Shown here piece by piece: positions 15,491-23,009 of a stretch of DNA of 43,793 bases. Position 1 is the stretch's first letter, and the number at the start of each line of letters is the position of its first letter. The position numbers and the translations under genes are program-made. The notes under the pieces were generated by a model. It ran no database searches, was not told where the DNA came from, and was given only the letters and a program-made list of their open reading frames with translations. This DNA comes from Acidobacteriota bacterium (lineage in GTDB: Bacteria > Acidobacteriota > Terriglobia > Bryobacterales > Bryobacteraceae): the NCBI GenBank assembly GCA_016213755.1, contig JACQZT010000200.1, forward strand, positions 66,710 to 110,502, in the 5' to 3' direction.

Positions 15491-18400
15491 ATGAGCAGTC
15501 GGTTTCTGCGTTTGATTTCGCTGCTGGTGTGCGCGGGCGCGCTGTTCGCGCAGTCCACGACGCAGCAAATCTCGGGCTTTGTCAGAGACGCCACGGGCGC
15601 CGTTGTGCAATCCGCGAAAGTGGCGGTGCGGAGTGTAGCCACCGGCCAGGTGCGCGGCGCGCCGGTCAATGAAAACGGATTCTACGTGGTCAGCAATTTG
15701 CCCATCGGCGAGTACGAAATCTCGGCCGAGGCGGCGGGGTTCAAGAAGTTCGTCCAGACCAACGTCATCGTGGTCGTGAACTCGAAACCCGCCGTGGACA
15801 TTGTGCTCGAAGTGGGCTCGGTCTCCGATTCGGTCACCATCACGGCCGACGCCGCGCAGATCGAGACTTCCAGCGGCGAGGTGGGCCGCCTGGTCACCGG
15901 CCAGCAGGCCACCCAGATGCAGTTGAACGGCCGCAACTTCACGCAGTTGCTGGCACTGATTCCGGGCGTTTCCACCACCAACCGTTCGGCCATGGACCTG
16001 TTCGGCGGATATGGCTCGAACATGAGTTCGCAGTCGGCCAACGGCGGCCGCACTGACACCTTTTCCTGGAACATCGACGGCGTCGACAACAAGGACAACG
16101 GCGGCGGCGGCAACAACTTCGTTAACGTCAACCCGGACGCCATCGCCGAGTTCAAGGTGCTCACCACTAACTACAGCGCCGAGTACGGCCAGAACGCCGG
16201 CGCCATCATCAACCTGGCGCTCAAGAGCGGCGGCAAGGAGTTCCACGGCGCCGCCTACGAATACGTGCGCAACGACGCCTTCGACGCCCGCGCCTTTAAC
16301 GCCATCACCAAGCAGAAGCTGCGCTTCAACAATTTCGGGTGGAACCTGGGCGGGCCGGTCTACATCCCCGGCAAATTCAATACCGACAAGAACAAGCTGT
16401 TCGTCTTCGGCGGCATGGAGTTCAAACGCATGCGCTCGGGCGCCATCAACACCTGGACGGTGCCGGTGATGGCCATCCGCAACGGCGATTTGTCCAGCCT
16501 CCCCACCGCGCAATGGCCCAAGGACCCGCTCACCGGGCAGGTCTTCCCCGGAGGCGTGATTCCCCAGGCGCGCATCAACAAGGACACCAAGCGGCTGATC
16601 GACAACTACCCGGCGCCGAACTTCGCCGGATCGGGCGGCAACCTGGTCTTTCCCACCACCGCCCCCCTCAGCGCCAACCAGTACATCGTCCGGGGCGACT
16701 ACATCGTCAACGACAAGCACCAGGTGACGCTCCATTACCTGCGCGACTACTACACTTCGCTGCAAAACCTGACCTCGCTGGTGACTTACGATCGCAACAT
16801 CCCGGGCACCAACACCAAGGCGCAGTGGACTTTCGTCGCCAGCCCCACCACGGTCAACACGTTTCAATTCTCCTTCAGCGGCAACGTGATCTTCCAGGGC
16901 AACTTCCTGGCCAATCCGCTGTTCGTCACCGACTACACCCGCAAGGGCCAGGGCATCACCTACCCCATGATTTACGGCCGCAACGACACCATTCCGAGCC
17001 TCAACATCTCGGGCTACAACGGCCTGGGCGCGTCCAGCGTCAACTGGAACAATTTCAACCGCCTGTTCAACTGGAAGGACGACTTCTCGAAACTCATCGG
17101 GAACCACAACCTGAAGGCCGGCCTGCTGATCCTGCGCAGCCGCAAGAACCAGGACAACTGGCCCTCAGTGAATGGCACCATCGGTTTCGCGACCGGCCAC
17201 TCCAACTCCACTGGCAACGCCTTTGCCGACGCGCTCATCGGCCACTTCAACACCTACACGGAAGCCGACACCAACCGTGAGGGCTGGTATCGCTTCACCC
17301 AGGTGGAGCCTTACATTCAGGACGACTGGAAGGTGTCCAGCCGCCTGACGCTCAACCTGGGCTTCCGTTACCAGTACATGCAGCCGCAGTACAGCGCGCT
17401 GCAAAACACCGTCCTTTGGCTGCCGCAGTACTTCGATCCAGCGAAGGCGCCGGCCATCAACCGTTCCAACGGCGCCATCCTGCCCGGCAGCTACGATCCG
17501 TACAACGGTCTGGCCCTGGGCGGGACGGACTTCCCCGAGTCGGCCAAGAAGCGCATCGCCAAGACCGCCGACCCGGCCGTAAAGGCGCTCTTCCGAGGCT
17601 TGCCCAAGGAGACCGCTGACAACTACTGGGGAACCTGGGGGCCGCGCATCGGCCTGGCCTACGACCTGACCGGCAAGCAGAAGACCGTGCTGCGCGGCGG
17701 CTACGGCGTGTTTTATGAACGCATCGAAGGCAACTTCGTCTTCAGCGCCATCAACAACCCGCCGTTTATCTCCCAGTCGGACATCTCCGACGGCACCATG
17801 GCCAACCCCCGGGGCGGCACCACACAGGTATTCCCCGGCGGCTTCTCGAACTCGCACCCGCTGGACATGAAGGTGCCCCGCATCATGAACTGGAGCCTGG
17901 GCATCCAGCACAAGCTCACTGCCGACACCACGGTGGACGTGGCCTACGTGGGTTCGAGCGCCGCCAACCTGTCGCGCACCTACAACCCCAACCAACTGCC
18001 GGCGGGCACCCTGCAAAGGAACCCTGGCGTGAACGCCAACGCGCTGCGGCCGTATCCGGGCTGGGCCAACATCAACATGTACGTGACGGGATCCAACTCC
18101 ATCTACAATTCGCTGCAAACGCAGGTGAAGCGGCAGATGAAGGACGGGGGCCTGCTGAACATGTCCTATACCTGGTCCCGGGTCATCACCGACGCCAGCG
18201 GTTACAGCGAGGGACCGATGGACAGCTACAACTTCAAGCGCGAGCGCGGCCTGGCCACCTTCCACCGGGCGCACGTCTTTGTCTTCAGCTACATCTACCC
18301 GCTTCCGTTCTGGAGAAAAGGCGACGAATGGTATAAGAAGGCCTTCGGCAACTGGCAGCTTTCCGGCGTGACCACCATGCAGACCGGCCAGCCGCTCAAC

Positions 18401-18790
18401 ATCGGCGTGAATGGCGACCCGGCCGGCATCGGCCCCTCCGGCGTCGGCGGGCAGCGCCCCAACGTGGTCGGCGAGTGGAACCAGGGAGGCAAGCAGCGCC
18501 TGCAATGGTTCAACACGGCGGCTTTCGCGGTCGCCAGCGCCGGCAGTTTTGGCAACCTGGGCCGCAACGTCGTCATCGGACCCGGCCAGAACAACTGGGA
18601 CGCCTCGTTGCAGAAGCACTTCGTGGCTGGCGAACGGCTGCGCGCGCAGTTCCGCGCCGAGTTCTACGACGCCCCCAACCACCTTTCCTGGTGGGGCGTG
18701 GGGAACACGGTGGGCAATTCCAACTTCGGCCAGATCACCAGCGGCACCGACCCGCGCACCTTGCAGTTCGGCCTGCGCCTGGAGTTCTAA
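15491..18790 (+). CDS. TonB-dependent receptor, Oar-like, with carboxypeptidase-like regulatory domain
   Basis: Large outer-membrane protein of 1099 residues, the size usual for acidobacterial Oar-like receptors. Order: signal peptide (about 1-21), a carboxypeptidase-regulatory-like beta-sandwich at about 25-110 (QISGFVRDATGAVVQSAKV through IVLEVGS), then the plug (VTGQQATQMQLNGRNFTQLL, DGVDNKDNG, EFKVLTTNYSAEYGQNAGA) and a long beta-barrel ending in the C-terminal phenylalanine of LQFGLRLEF, the outer-membrane insertion signal. Such receptors import large substrates such as glycans or peptides with energy from TonB; the ligand is unknown and no SusD-like partner lies nearby. It appears monocistronic and is followed by a strong inverted repeat at 18808-18860. 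Confidence 0.9.
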   Translation: MSSRFLRLISLLVCAGALFAQSTTQQISGFVRDATGAVVQSAKVAVRSVATGQVRGAPVNENGFYVVSNLPIGEYEISAEAAGFKKFVQTNVIVVVNSKPAVDIVLEVGSVSDSVTITADAAQIETSSGEVGRLVTGQQATQMQLNGRNFTQLLALIPGVSTTNRSAMDLFGGYGSNMSSQSANGGRTDTFSWNIDGVDNKDNGGGGNNFVNVNPDAIAEFKVLTTNYSAEYGQNAGAIINLALKSGGKEFHGAAYEYVRNDAFDARAFNAITKQKLRFNNFGWNLGGPVYIPGKFNTDKNKLFVFGGMEFKRMRSGAINTWTVPVMAIRNGDLSSLPTAQWPKDPLTGQVFPGGVIPQARINKDTKRLIDNYPAPNFAGSGGNLVFPTTAPLSANQYIVRGDYIVNDKHQVTLHYLRDYYTSLQNLTSLVTYDRNIPGTNTKAQWTFVASPTTVNTFQFSFSGNVIFQGNFLANPLFVTDYTRKGQGITYPMIYGRNDTIPSLNISGYNGLGASSVNWNNFNRLFNWKDDFSKLIGNHNLKAGLLILRSRKNQDNWPSVNGTIGFATGHSNSTGNAFADALIGHFNTYTEADTNREGWYRFTQVEPYIQDDWKVSSRLTLNLGFRYQYMQPQYSALQNTVLWLPQYFDPAKAPAINRSNGAILPGSYDPYNGLALGGTDFPESAKKRIAKTADPAVKALFRGLPKETADNYWGTWGPRIGLAYDLTGKQKTVLRGGYGVFYERIEGNFVFSAINNPPFISQSDISDGTMANPRGGTTQVFPGGFSNSHPLDMKVPRIMNWSLGIQHKLTADTTVDVAYVGSSAANLSRTYNPNQLPAGTLQRNPGVNANALRPYPGWANINMYVTGSNSIYNSLQTQVKRQMKDGGLLNMSYTWSRVITDASGYSEGPMDSYNFKRERGLATFHRAHVFVFSYIYPLPFWRKGDEWYKKAFGNWQLSGVTTMQTGQPLNIGVNGDPAGIGPSGVGGQRPNVVGEWNQGGKQRLQWFNTAAFAVASAGSFGNLGRNVVIGPGQNNWDASLQKHFVAGERLRAQFRAEFYDAPNHLSWWGVGNTVGNSNFGQITSGTDPRTLQFGLRLEF

Positions 18791-18807
18791 GTATCCGGGG
18801 ATGACCC

Positions 18808-18860
18808 CTCCCTTGCGGTCGCGGCTCGGTATCCGATTCCGAGCCGCGACCGTGAGGGAG
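18808..18860. repeat. Large inverted repeat, REP/MITE-like, possibly acting as terminator
   Basis: Arms 18808-18829 and 18839-18860 match at 20 of 22 bases (CTCCCTTGCGGTCGCGGCTC and its complement) around the 9-base loop TATCCGATT. It begins 17 bases after the TonB-receptor stop. No U-run follows, so it is more like a dispersed palindromic repeat than a classic terminator. A fragment of the same motif (TCACGGTCGCG) occurs at 18941-18951 at the end of the HEPN remnant. Confidence 0.6.
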
Positions 18861-18940
18861 CGGTCGCCACGGGTTTCTGCACGGGGAACGTTCCGTCTCT
18901 CCCGGAAATCCTCCGTGGGGCCGCTCTCCGGCCGCCCGCC

Positions 18941-19224
18941 TCACGGTCGCGTGTCCGGCGGGACCCGGCCAACCACCGCCTCCACGACTTCGCGTGCCAA
19001 GGCCAGCGCGGTTTCACTCTCTTCCACGCCCGGCTCGCAGGAAGCTCCAGGGTAGCGGAATCTAAGCCCTTGATTGCTTTTTCGGCCGCCTGCTGGCAGT
19101 GAAAAAGTGTGCCTTCGGCGTCCGGTGGCACGGCCGCAAGCAGAATTGCGGCGCGGCGCAGGTCCTGGATCGCTTTCGTGAGCCAGGCCTTCGTGTCCGC
19201 GATTCGCGCCGGCTCAGGCTGCAT
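18941..19224 (-). pseudogene. Remnant of a HEPN-domain gene with internal deletion and frameshift
   Basis: The first part, from ATG at 19222-19224, reads as the start of a HEPN protein: KAWLTKAIQDLRRAAILLAA and the family mark FHCQQAAEKAIKG. At about 19060-19068 the frame breaks. A different frame then gives a normal HEPN C-terminus: FRYPGASCEPGVEESET, ALALAREVVEAVV and RVPPDTRP, ending with TGA at 18941-18943. About 50-60 residues of the usual domain are missing between the two parts, including the stretch that normally has the HDL-type motif and the RNase R-x4-6-H motif. The start overlaps the MNT gene by 11 bases, the typical arrangement of MNT-HEPN toxin-antitoxin pairs. The toxin is therefore very likely dead. 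Confidence 0.75.
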
Positions 19225-19567
19225 ACAACAGTTTGCCCTCTCGCAGGATGAGGGAGGGAAGAGAGGCTCTCAAATGGAGCCGCTTCTCGAACTCGGTCCG
19301 CCTCCACACCAGGATGTCTTTCGCAATTCCCAGCCCGCGCAGCGCCCGATAGGCTAGGTCGCAGTCCTGCATTTCTCCCGCTGCCTCGTCCGGCACCACA
19401 ACCATGATGTCGTAGTCGCTGTCCGGACCCGCGTCTCCCCGCGCCGCCGAGCCAAACAAGAAGATCCGGTCCGGACGGTAGACTTCCGCCAGCCGCCGTA
19501 CCACCTCCGCCAGCACCGCATCGTCCGCCGAAGGAACCGTCCCAGTTGGCGATTGCATTTTCCGCAT
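19214..19567 (-). CDS. MNT-type nucleotidyltransferase, antitoxin partner of a HEPN gene
   Basis: Minimal nucleotidyltransferase of about 117 residues. The catalytic signature is intact: IFLFGSAARGDAGPDSDYD, that is GS-x10-D-x-D. In MNT-HEPN systems this protein AMPylates a tyrosine of the HEPN RNase and so blocks it. The start is uncertain: ATG at 19565-19567 or at 19556-19558; a longer in-frame ATG at 19681 would overlap the divergent gene at 19671 and is less likely. The stop overlaps the HEPN start by 11 bases. Because the HEPN gene has an internal deletion, this may be an orphan antitoxin that still counteracts homologous toxins, or simply a leftover. Confidence 0.78.
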   Translation of the reverse strand: MRKMQSPTGTVPSADDAVLAEVVRRLAEVYRPDRIFLFGSAARGDAGPDSDYDIMVVVPDEAAGEMQDCDLAYRALRGLGIAKDILVWRRTEFEKRLHLRASLPSLILREGKLLYAA

Positions 19568-19670
19568 GTCCGCCACCCCTACCAGTCTGCCACACTCCCG
19601 CGCCCACCCCTGGGGGACGGACCCGGGTTTTGGAAACTCGGACTCGGGTTTCAGCGTCTTGTAGGGTGCG

Positions 19671-20294
19671 ATGATGCGCACGTTGATTCTCTTTTCGCTC
19701 TGCGCGGCGAGCGTCGCCGCGCAGAGCCGTTATACCCGGCACAATTTCACCGCCGGCATGGGCGCCGGCCTGCCGCGCGGCGACTTGAGCGGGTACTTCG
19801 GCAGCAGTTTCGGCATGAAGGTGGGCTACGGCGACCGGTTCCACCAGTTCTTCCAGGCCGATGCCGGTTTCGACACCTTGTTCGGCGCCGCCGGCGTGCG
19901 GGACTACCTGAACAGCGACTGGGGCGCCCTGCGTATCAAGGACTACCAGTTCTTCGTGCCCCTGGGGGGACGCGCCATCCTGCCCCTGGCCCGCGAGCGG
20001 CTGCTCTTCTACGGCGGTGGGGGCGCCGCCTACCTGCGCTATCAGGAGCGTGTCCGCCAGCCTTCCAATTACTACCGGATCGATTGCCCGGTGTGCCGCT
20101 CGCGGGATGGGTGGGGATACTACGGCCTTCTGGGCGCCAGTGTGGCACTGGACCGCCACGGGACGTTCCGCCTGGGCTTTGCCACTCGCGTTTACCGCGG
20201 GCACACGGCCGGCGAACAACTGGGGCAACTGGGCGCCCTCCGCACGCGCGACCTCTGGGTGCAGACCTTCGGCGAATTCGGCGTCGGCTTCTGA
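19671..20294 (+). CDS. Outer-membrane beta-barrel-like protein of unknown function
   Basis: A 207-residue protein with signal peptide (MMRTLILFSLCAASVAAQ). The mature chain is made of alternating strands with many glycines and aromatic residues (NFTAGMGAGLPRGDLSGYFG, FGMKVGYGDRF, FQADAGFDTLFG, GTFRLGFATRVYRG) and ends in phenylalanine, as expected for a small outer-membrane barrel of about eight strands. Two cysteines in DCPVCRSRDG sit in what would be a surface loop and could form a disulfide. The start is one of two adjacent ATGs at 19671 and 19674. It heads a run of plus-strand genes that leads into the methyltransferase and kinase. No specific family is recognised. Confidence 0.7.
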   Translation: MMRTLILFSLCAASVAAQSRYTRHNFTAGMGAGLPRGDLSGYFGSSFGMKVGYGDRFHQFFQADAGFDTLFGAAGVRDYLNSDWGALRIKDYQFFVPLGGRAILPLARERLLFYGGGGAAYLRYQERVRQPSNYYRIDCPVCRSRDGWGYYGLLGASVALDRHGTFRLGFATRVYRGHTAGEQLGQLGALRTRDLWVQTFGEFGVGF

Positions 20295-20298
20295 GTGC

Positions 20299-20304
20299 TA
20301 CACT
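20299..20304 (+). promoter_or_regulatory. Weak candidate -10 before the methyltransferase gene
   Basis: TACACT, 9 bases upstream of the ATG at 20314, in the 19-base gap after the outer-membrane protein gene. It follows the same near-leaderless layout seen elsewhere in this window but is the weakest match of the set. Confidence 0.25.
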
Positions 20305-20313
20305 GCTAGTCGT

Positions 20314-20853
20314 ATGATCCGCAATGCATTGATAATGACCGTGGTTTTCGGCGCGGCCGTGGCGGCGCAGGAGGCCAAGGACACCGAGAAGCTGGCCCCC
20401 TACTACCCTACGCCAGAGACCATCGTCGAGAAGATGCTCAAGCTGGGCGAGCTGAAACCCGGCGAAAAGATGTTCGACCTGGGAAGCGGCGACGGGCGCA
20501 TCGCCATTATGGCCGCGCAGAAGTTCCAGGCCGTGGCCACCGGCGTCGAGTTCGACGCCGACCTGTGGAAACAGAGTTCCGGGCGCATCAAGAGCCTGGG
20601 CCTGGAAAAGCGCGCGCGCATCATTCACGGCGATATCCTCAAGCAGGATTACTCCTCGGCGGATCTGATCACCGTCTACCTGTTGCCGGCCTCTAACGAC
20701 AAGGTGCGGCCGATTCTCGAAAAGCAGCTCAAGAAGGGCGCGCGCGTCGTGGCGCACGACTTCGAAATCGGCGGCTGGACCGCGGACAAAGTGGAGAACA
20801 TCGACGACGACGGAGAAGGACGCAGCCACACACTCTACCTGTACCGGCGCTAG
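20314..20853 (+). CDS. FAM173-like SAM methyltransferase with N-terminal signal or anchor
   Basis: A 179-residue class I methyltransferase. Residues 1-19 (MIRNALIMTVVFGAAVAAQ) look like a signal peptide or membrane anchor. Then come PYYPTPETIVEKMLKLGEL, the SAM motif I FDLGSGDGRIAI, the acidic GVEFDADLW after strand 2, and the downstream text ADLITVYLLP and RVVAHDFEIGGW. This order, and especially the PTPxxIVxxML lead-in, resembles the FAM173/ATPSC-KMT lysine methyltransferases, whose animal members are membrane-anchored in mitochondria. If it were fully exported there would be no SAM, so a cytoplasm-facing anchor or a non-cleaved segment is more likely. The stop is followed with no gap by the GTG of the sensor kinase, suggesting coupling. 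The substrate is unknown. Confidence 0.7.
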   Translation: MIRNALIMTVVFGAAVAAQEAKDTEKLAPYYPTPETIVEKMLKLGELKPGEKMFDLGSGDGRIAIMAAQKFQAVATGVEFDADLWKQSSGRIKSLGLEKRARIIHGDILKQDYSSADLITVYLLPASNDKVRPILEKQLKKGARVVAHDFEIGGWTADKVENIDDDGEGRSHTLYLYRR

Positions 20854-21993
20854 GTGCCCACCGACCCCATCTTCGTTCCCTTTGCCTGGCGGCGGGGGTT
20901 CGGCCTCGCCCGCCTGGGGGTGACGGTCTGTTCGCTGGCCGGCACATGGCTGTCCCAGGCGCCCCTGGCCTGGTGGGTTTGGGCGCTCGCCGCGATCTAC
21001 GTTGTTTTCGGCGCCCTAGTCCTGATCGGACGCCCCAACCTGCACGCGGCCCGGTTCCTGCCCGACCTGACGTTCTTCGCCTTGCTGTCGGCGGCCGGCG
21101 CGGGCACGAGCGGGTGGCCGGCCGCTCTGGCCGTTGTGTACGCGATCGTGAACGCGGCGGTCTTGATGGGCTGGCAGGAAGCGGCGCTGGTCTTCTGCTG
21201 CGCGGCGCTGTCGCTGGTCCTCTTCCCCGCCCGTCCGCCGGCGCTCGTCGCGGCGCTTCTGTCCGGCGGTGTCGTGGCGGTGCTGCTGGCCCTGCGCTGC
21301 GAGTTTTACCAGCGCCGGGGGACCCGGCTGGCGGCGCAATCGGTGCATGCCCGCGCCGAGGCGGAAACCGCCCGCGCCAGCGAGCGCCAGCGCATCGCAG
21401 CCGATTTCCACGACGGCCCCCTGCAAAGCTTCATCAGTTACCAGATGCGCCTGGAGGTCCTGCGACGGCTGCTGGAGCGCAGCCCCGCCGCGGCGCGTGA
21501 GGAACTGGAACAGATGCGGGAGTTGTGCCGCACACAGGTCGCGGAATTGCGCGCCTTCGTGCGCGCCATGCGGCAGGCCGAAGCCCCCAGCGCGGGACTG
21601 GCCGCCTCCATCCGGCGGCTGGTCGAGGATTTTCAGAAAGACAGCGGCACGCCCGCCACCTTTGCCGGCGGAGACGTCGCCGGCCCCGAGGATCCCGAAG
21701 TCCCGCTGGAGGTGCTTCAGATCGTCCGCGAGGCGCTGCACAACGTCCAGAAACACTCCAAGGCTTCGCGAGTGGCGGTGGCGGTGTCCAAGACCCCGAG
21801 TGGACTTGAGATCTCGATTGACGACGACGGCTGCGGCTTCCCCTTTGGCGGGACCTTCACGCTGGAGGAACTCGACCGGCTGCGCCTGGGTCCGCTGAGC
21901 ATCCGGCGCCGCGTGCGCGAACTGGGCGGCCACCTCACGCTCGACTCCCGCCCGGGTCTCGGATCGACTCTCCGGGTGCGTATCCCGCTATGA
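20854..21993 (+). CDS. Membrane sensor histidine kinase, NarL/DegS type (HisKA_3)
   Basis: A 379-residue kinase. Residues about 20-150 hold five or six hydrophobic segments in place of a periplasmic sensor domain, followed by a linker helix. The dimerisation domain has the phospho-acceptor His186 in ERQRIAADFHDGPLQ, typical of HisKA_3 kinases. The ATPase domain shows the N-box in REALHNVQKHSKAS, the G1 box SIDDDGCGFPF and the G2-like RPGLGSTLRVRIPL at the end. The start is GTG at 20854, directly after the methyltransferase stop. No response regulator is encoded nearby, so it is an orphan in this window. It overlaps the next gene by 4 bases (ATGA). Confidence 0.88.
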   Translation: MPTDPIFVPFAWRRGFGLARLGVTVCSLAGTWLSQAPLAWWVWALAAIYVVFGALVLIGRPNLHAARFLPDLTFFALLSAAGAGTSGWPAALAVVYAIVNAAVLMGWQEAALVFCCAALSLVLFPARPPALVAALLSGGVVAVLLALRCEFYQRRGTRLAAQSVHARAEAETARASERQRIAADFHDGPLQSFISYQMRLEVLRRLLERSPAAAREELEQMRELCRTQVAELRAFVRAMRQAEAPSAGLAASIRRLVEDFQKDSGTPATFAGGDVAGPEDPEVPLEVLQIVREALHNVQKHSKASRVAVAVSKTPSGLEISIDDDGCGFPFGGTFTLEELDRLRLGPLSIRRRVRELGGHLTLDSRPGLGSTLRVRIPL

Positions 21994-22994
21994 AGCGCCT
22001 GGCCGCCGCTCTCTGCGTGCTGGCCGCCAGCGGATGCGGCCATTACCGCGATTTCACTCTGCCCGCCCCCGCGGGCTCGCCCCAGAACGTGGCATTCCGC
22101 TGGGAACCCGCGCCGCAACCCGTGCTGGCGCGCGGCGCGGCCGGCGAGTGGGACGCGGTGGATGCCCTCAACCCCGCCGTCGCGCGCGGCGGCGCGCAGT
22201 ACTTCAACCTCTATTCCGGCTTCGACGGCCGGACCTGGCACACCGGGCTGGCCGTATCCGGCGACGGCCTGACCTGGAGCAAGCAGGGCCGCGTCCTGTC
22301 GCCCGGGCCGGCCGCCTGGGAAGGAGACTACATTGCCGCCAACGGCGCCTTGCTCTACAGCGGCGGGGAGTTCCTGTACTGGTATCAGGCGGGGCGGCCG
22401 GCGCGCATCGGCCTGGCCCGCTCGCGCGACGGCCGCCGGTGGGCGAAGCTGCCGGCCCCCGTGCTGCCGCCGGGTCCGCGCGGAAGCTGGGACGAGCGCG
22501 CGGTTGCCGACCCGTATGTCGTCCAGGCCGGCGGCGCCTTCTACCTTTTCTACCTGGGCCTGGACCGCGCGCGCCGCCAGCGGCTGGGGGTGGCCGTCTC
22601 GGCCGACGGCGTCACCTGGCACAAGTCGCGCGCCAACCCGATCCTGGAACTCGGCGCACCCGGAGCCTTCGACGAGACCGGCCTGGGCGAGCCCGCCGTG
22701 TGGAGCTCGCAGGGCTGGTACTGGATGCTGTACACCGGCCGGGACCGGCGCGAGAATCGCCGCATCGGCCTGGCCCGCTCGCGCGACGGCGTGCGCTGGG
22801 CGCGCGTTTCGGAATCCGCTCTCATCGCCGGCGGTGAGGCCTGGAATGCGCGCGTGGTGTGCGACCCGGAGGTCGAGGTGACACCGGAGGGAGTGCGGGT
22901 GTGGTTCGGCGGCGGCGACCGCGCCGAACCAGCCGAGAATCTCAATGGTCAAATCGGTGCCGGTTGGCTGAAATCGGTCCCGGCCGCGAAGTGA
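21990..22994 (+). CDS. Lipoprotein with five-bladed glycosidase-like propeller
   Basis: A 334-residue lipoprotein: the lipobox LAASGC places the lipidated Cys at about 16. The mature chain is a repeated propeller with phrases common to GH43/GH32/GH130-like five-blade folds: LYSGFDGRTWHTGLAVSGDG, IGLARSRDGRRWAKLP, LGVAVSADGVTWHK, MLYTGRDRRENRRIGLARSR. Acidic residues that could be catalytic occur in WDAVDALNPAV, RAVADPYV and ETGLGEPAV, one at the front of each blade, which fits a glycosidase but does not prove activity. The start overlaps the kinase stop as ATGA. It could act on glycans at the periplasmic face; the substrate is unknown. Confidence 0.7.
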   Translation: MKRLAAALCVLAASGCGHYRDFTLPAPAGSPQNVAFRWEPAPQPVLARGAAGEWDAVDALNPAVARGGAQYFNLYSGFDGRTWHTGLAVSGDGLTWSKQGRVLSPGPAAWEGDYIAANGALLYSGGEFLYWYQAGRPARIGLARSRDGRRWAKLPAPVLPPGPRGSWDERAVADPYVVQAGGAFYLFYLGLDRARRQRLGVAVSADGVTWHKSRANPILELGAPGAFDETGLGEPAVWSSQGWYWMLYTGRDRRENRRIGLARSRDGVRWARVSESALIAGGEAWNARVVCDPEVEVTPEGVRVWFGGGDRAEPAENLNGQIGAGWLKSVPAAK

Positions 22995-23009
22995 TGCTAC
23001 GCTGGCTTT

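Noticed and set aside
15281-17107. A long open frame of about 600 codons on the minus strand, antisense to the TonB receptor
   Set aside because: Typical antisense open frame of GC-rich DNA: no recognisable domain, valine/glycine/histidine-rich shadow composition, and fully covered by a clear gene on the other strand.
18787-19224. A 145-codon reading of the HEPN gene without a break
   Set aside because: After about residue 54 this frame loses all resemblance to HEPN proteins, while another frame gives the expected C-terminus; it is better explained as a deletion with frameshift.
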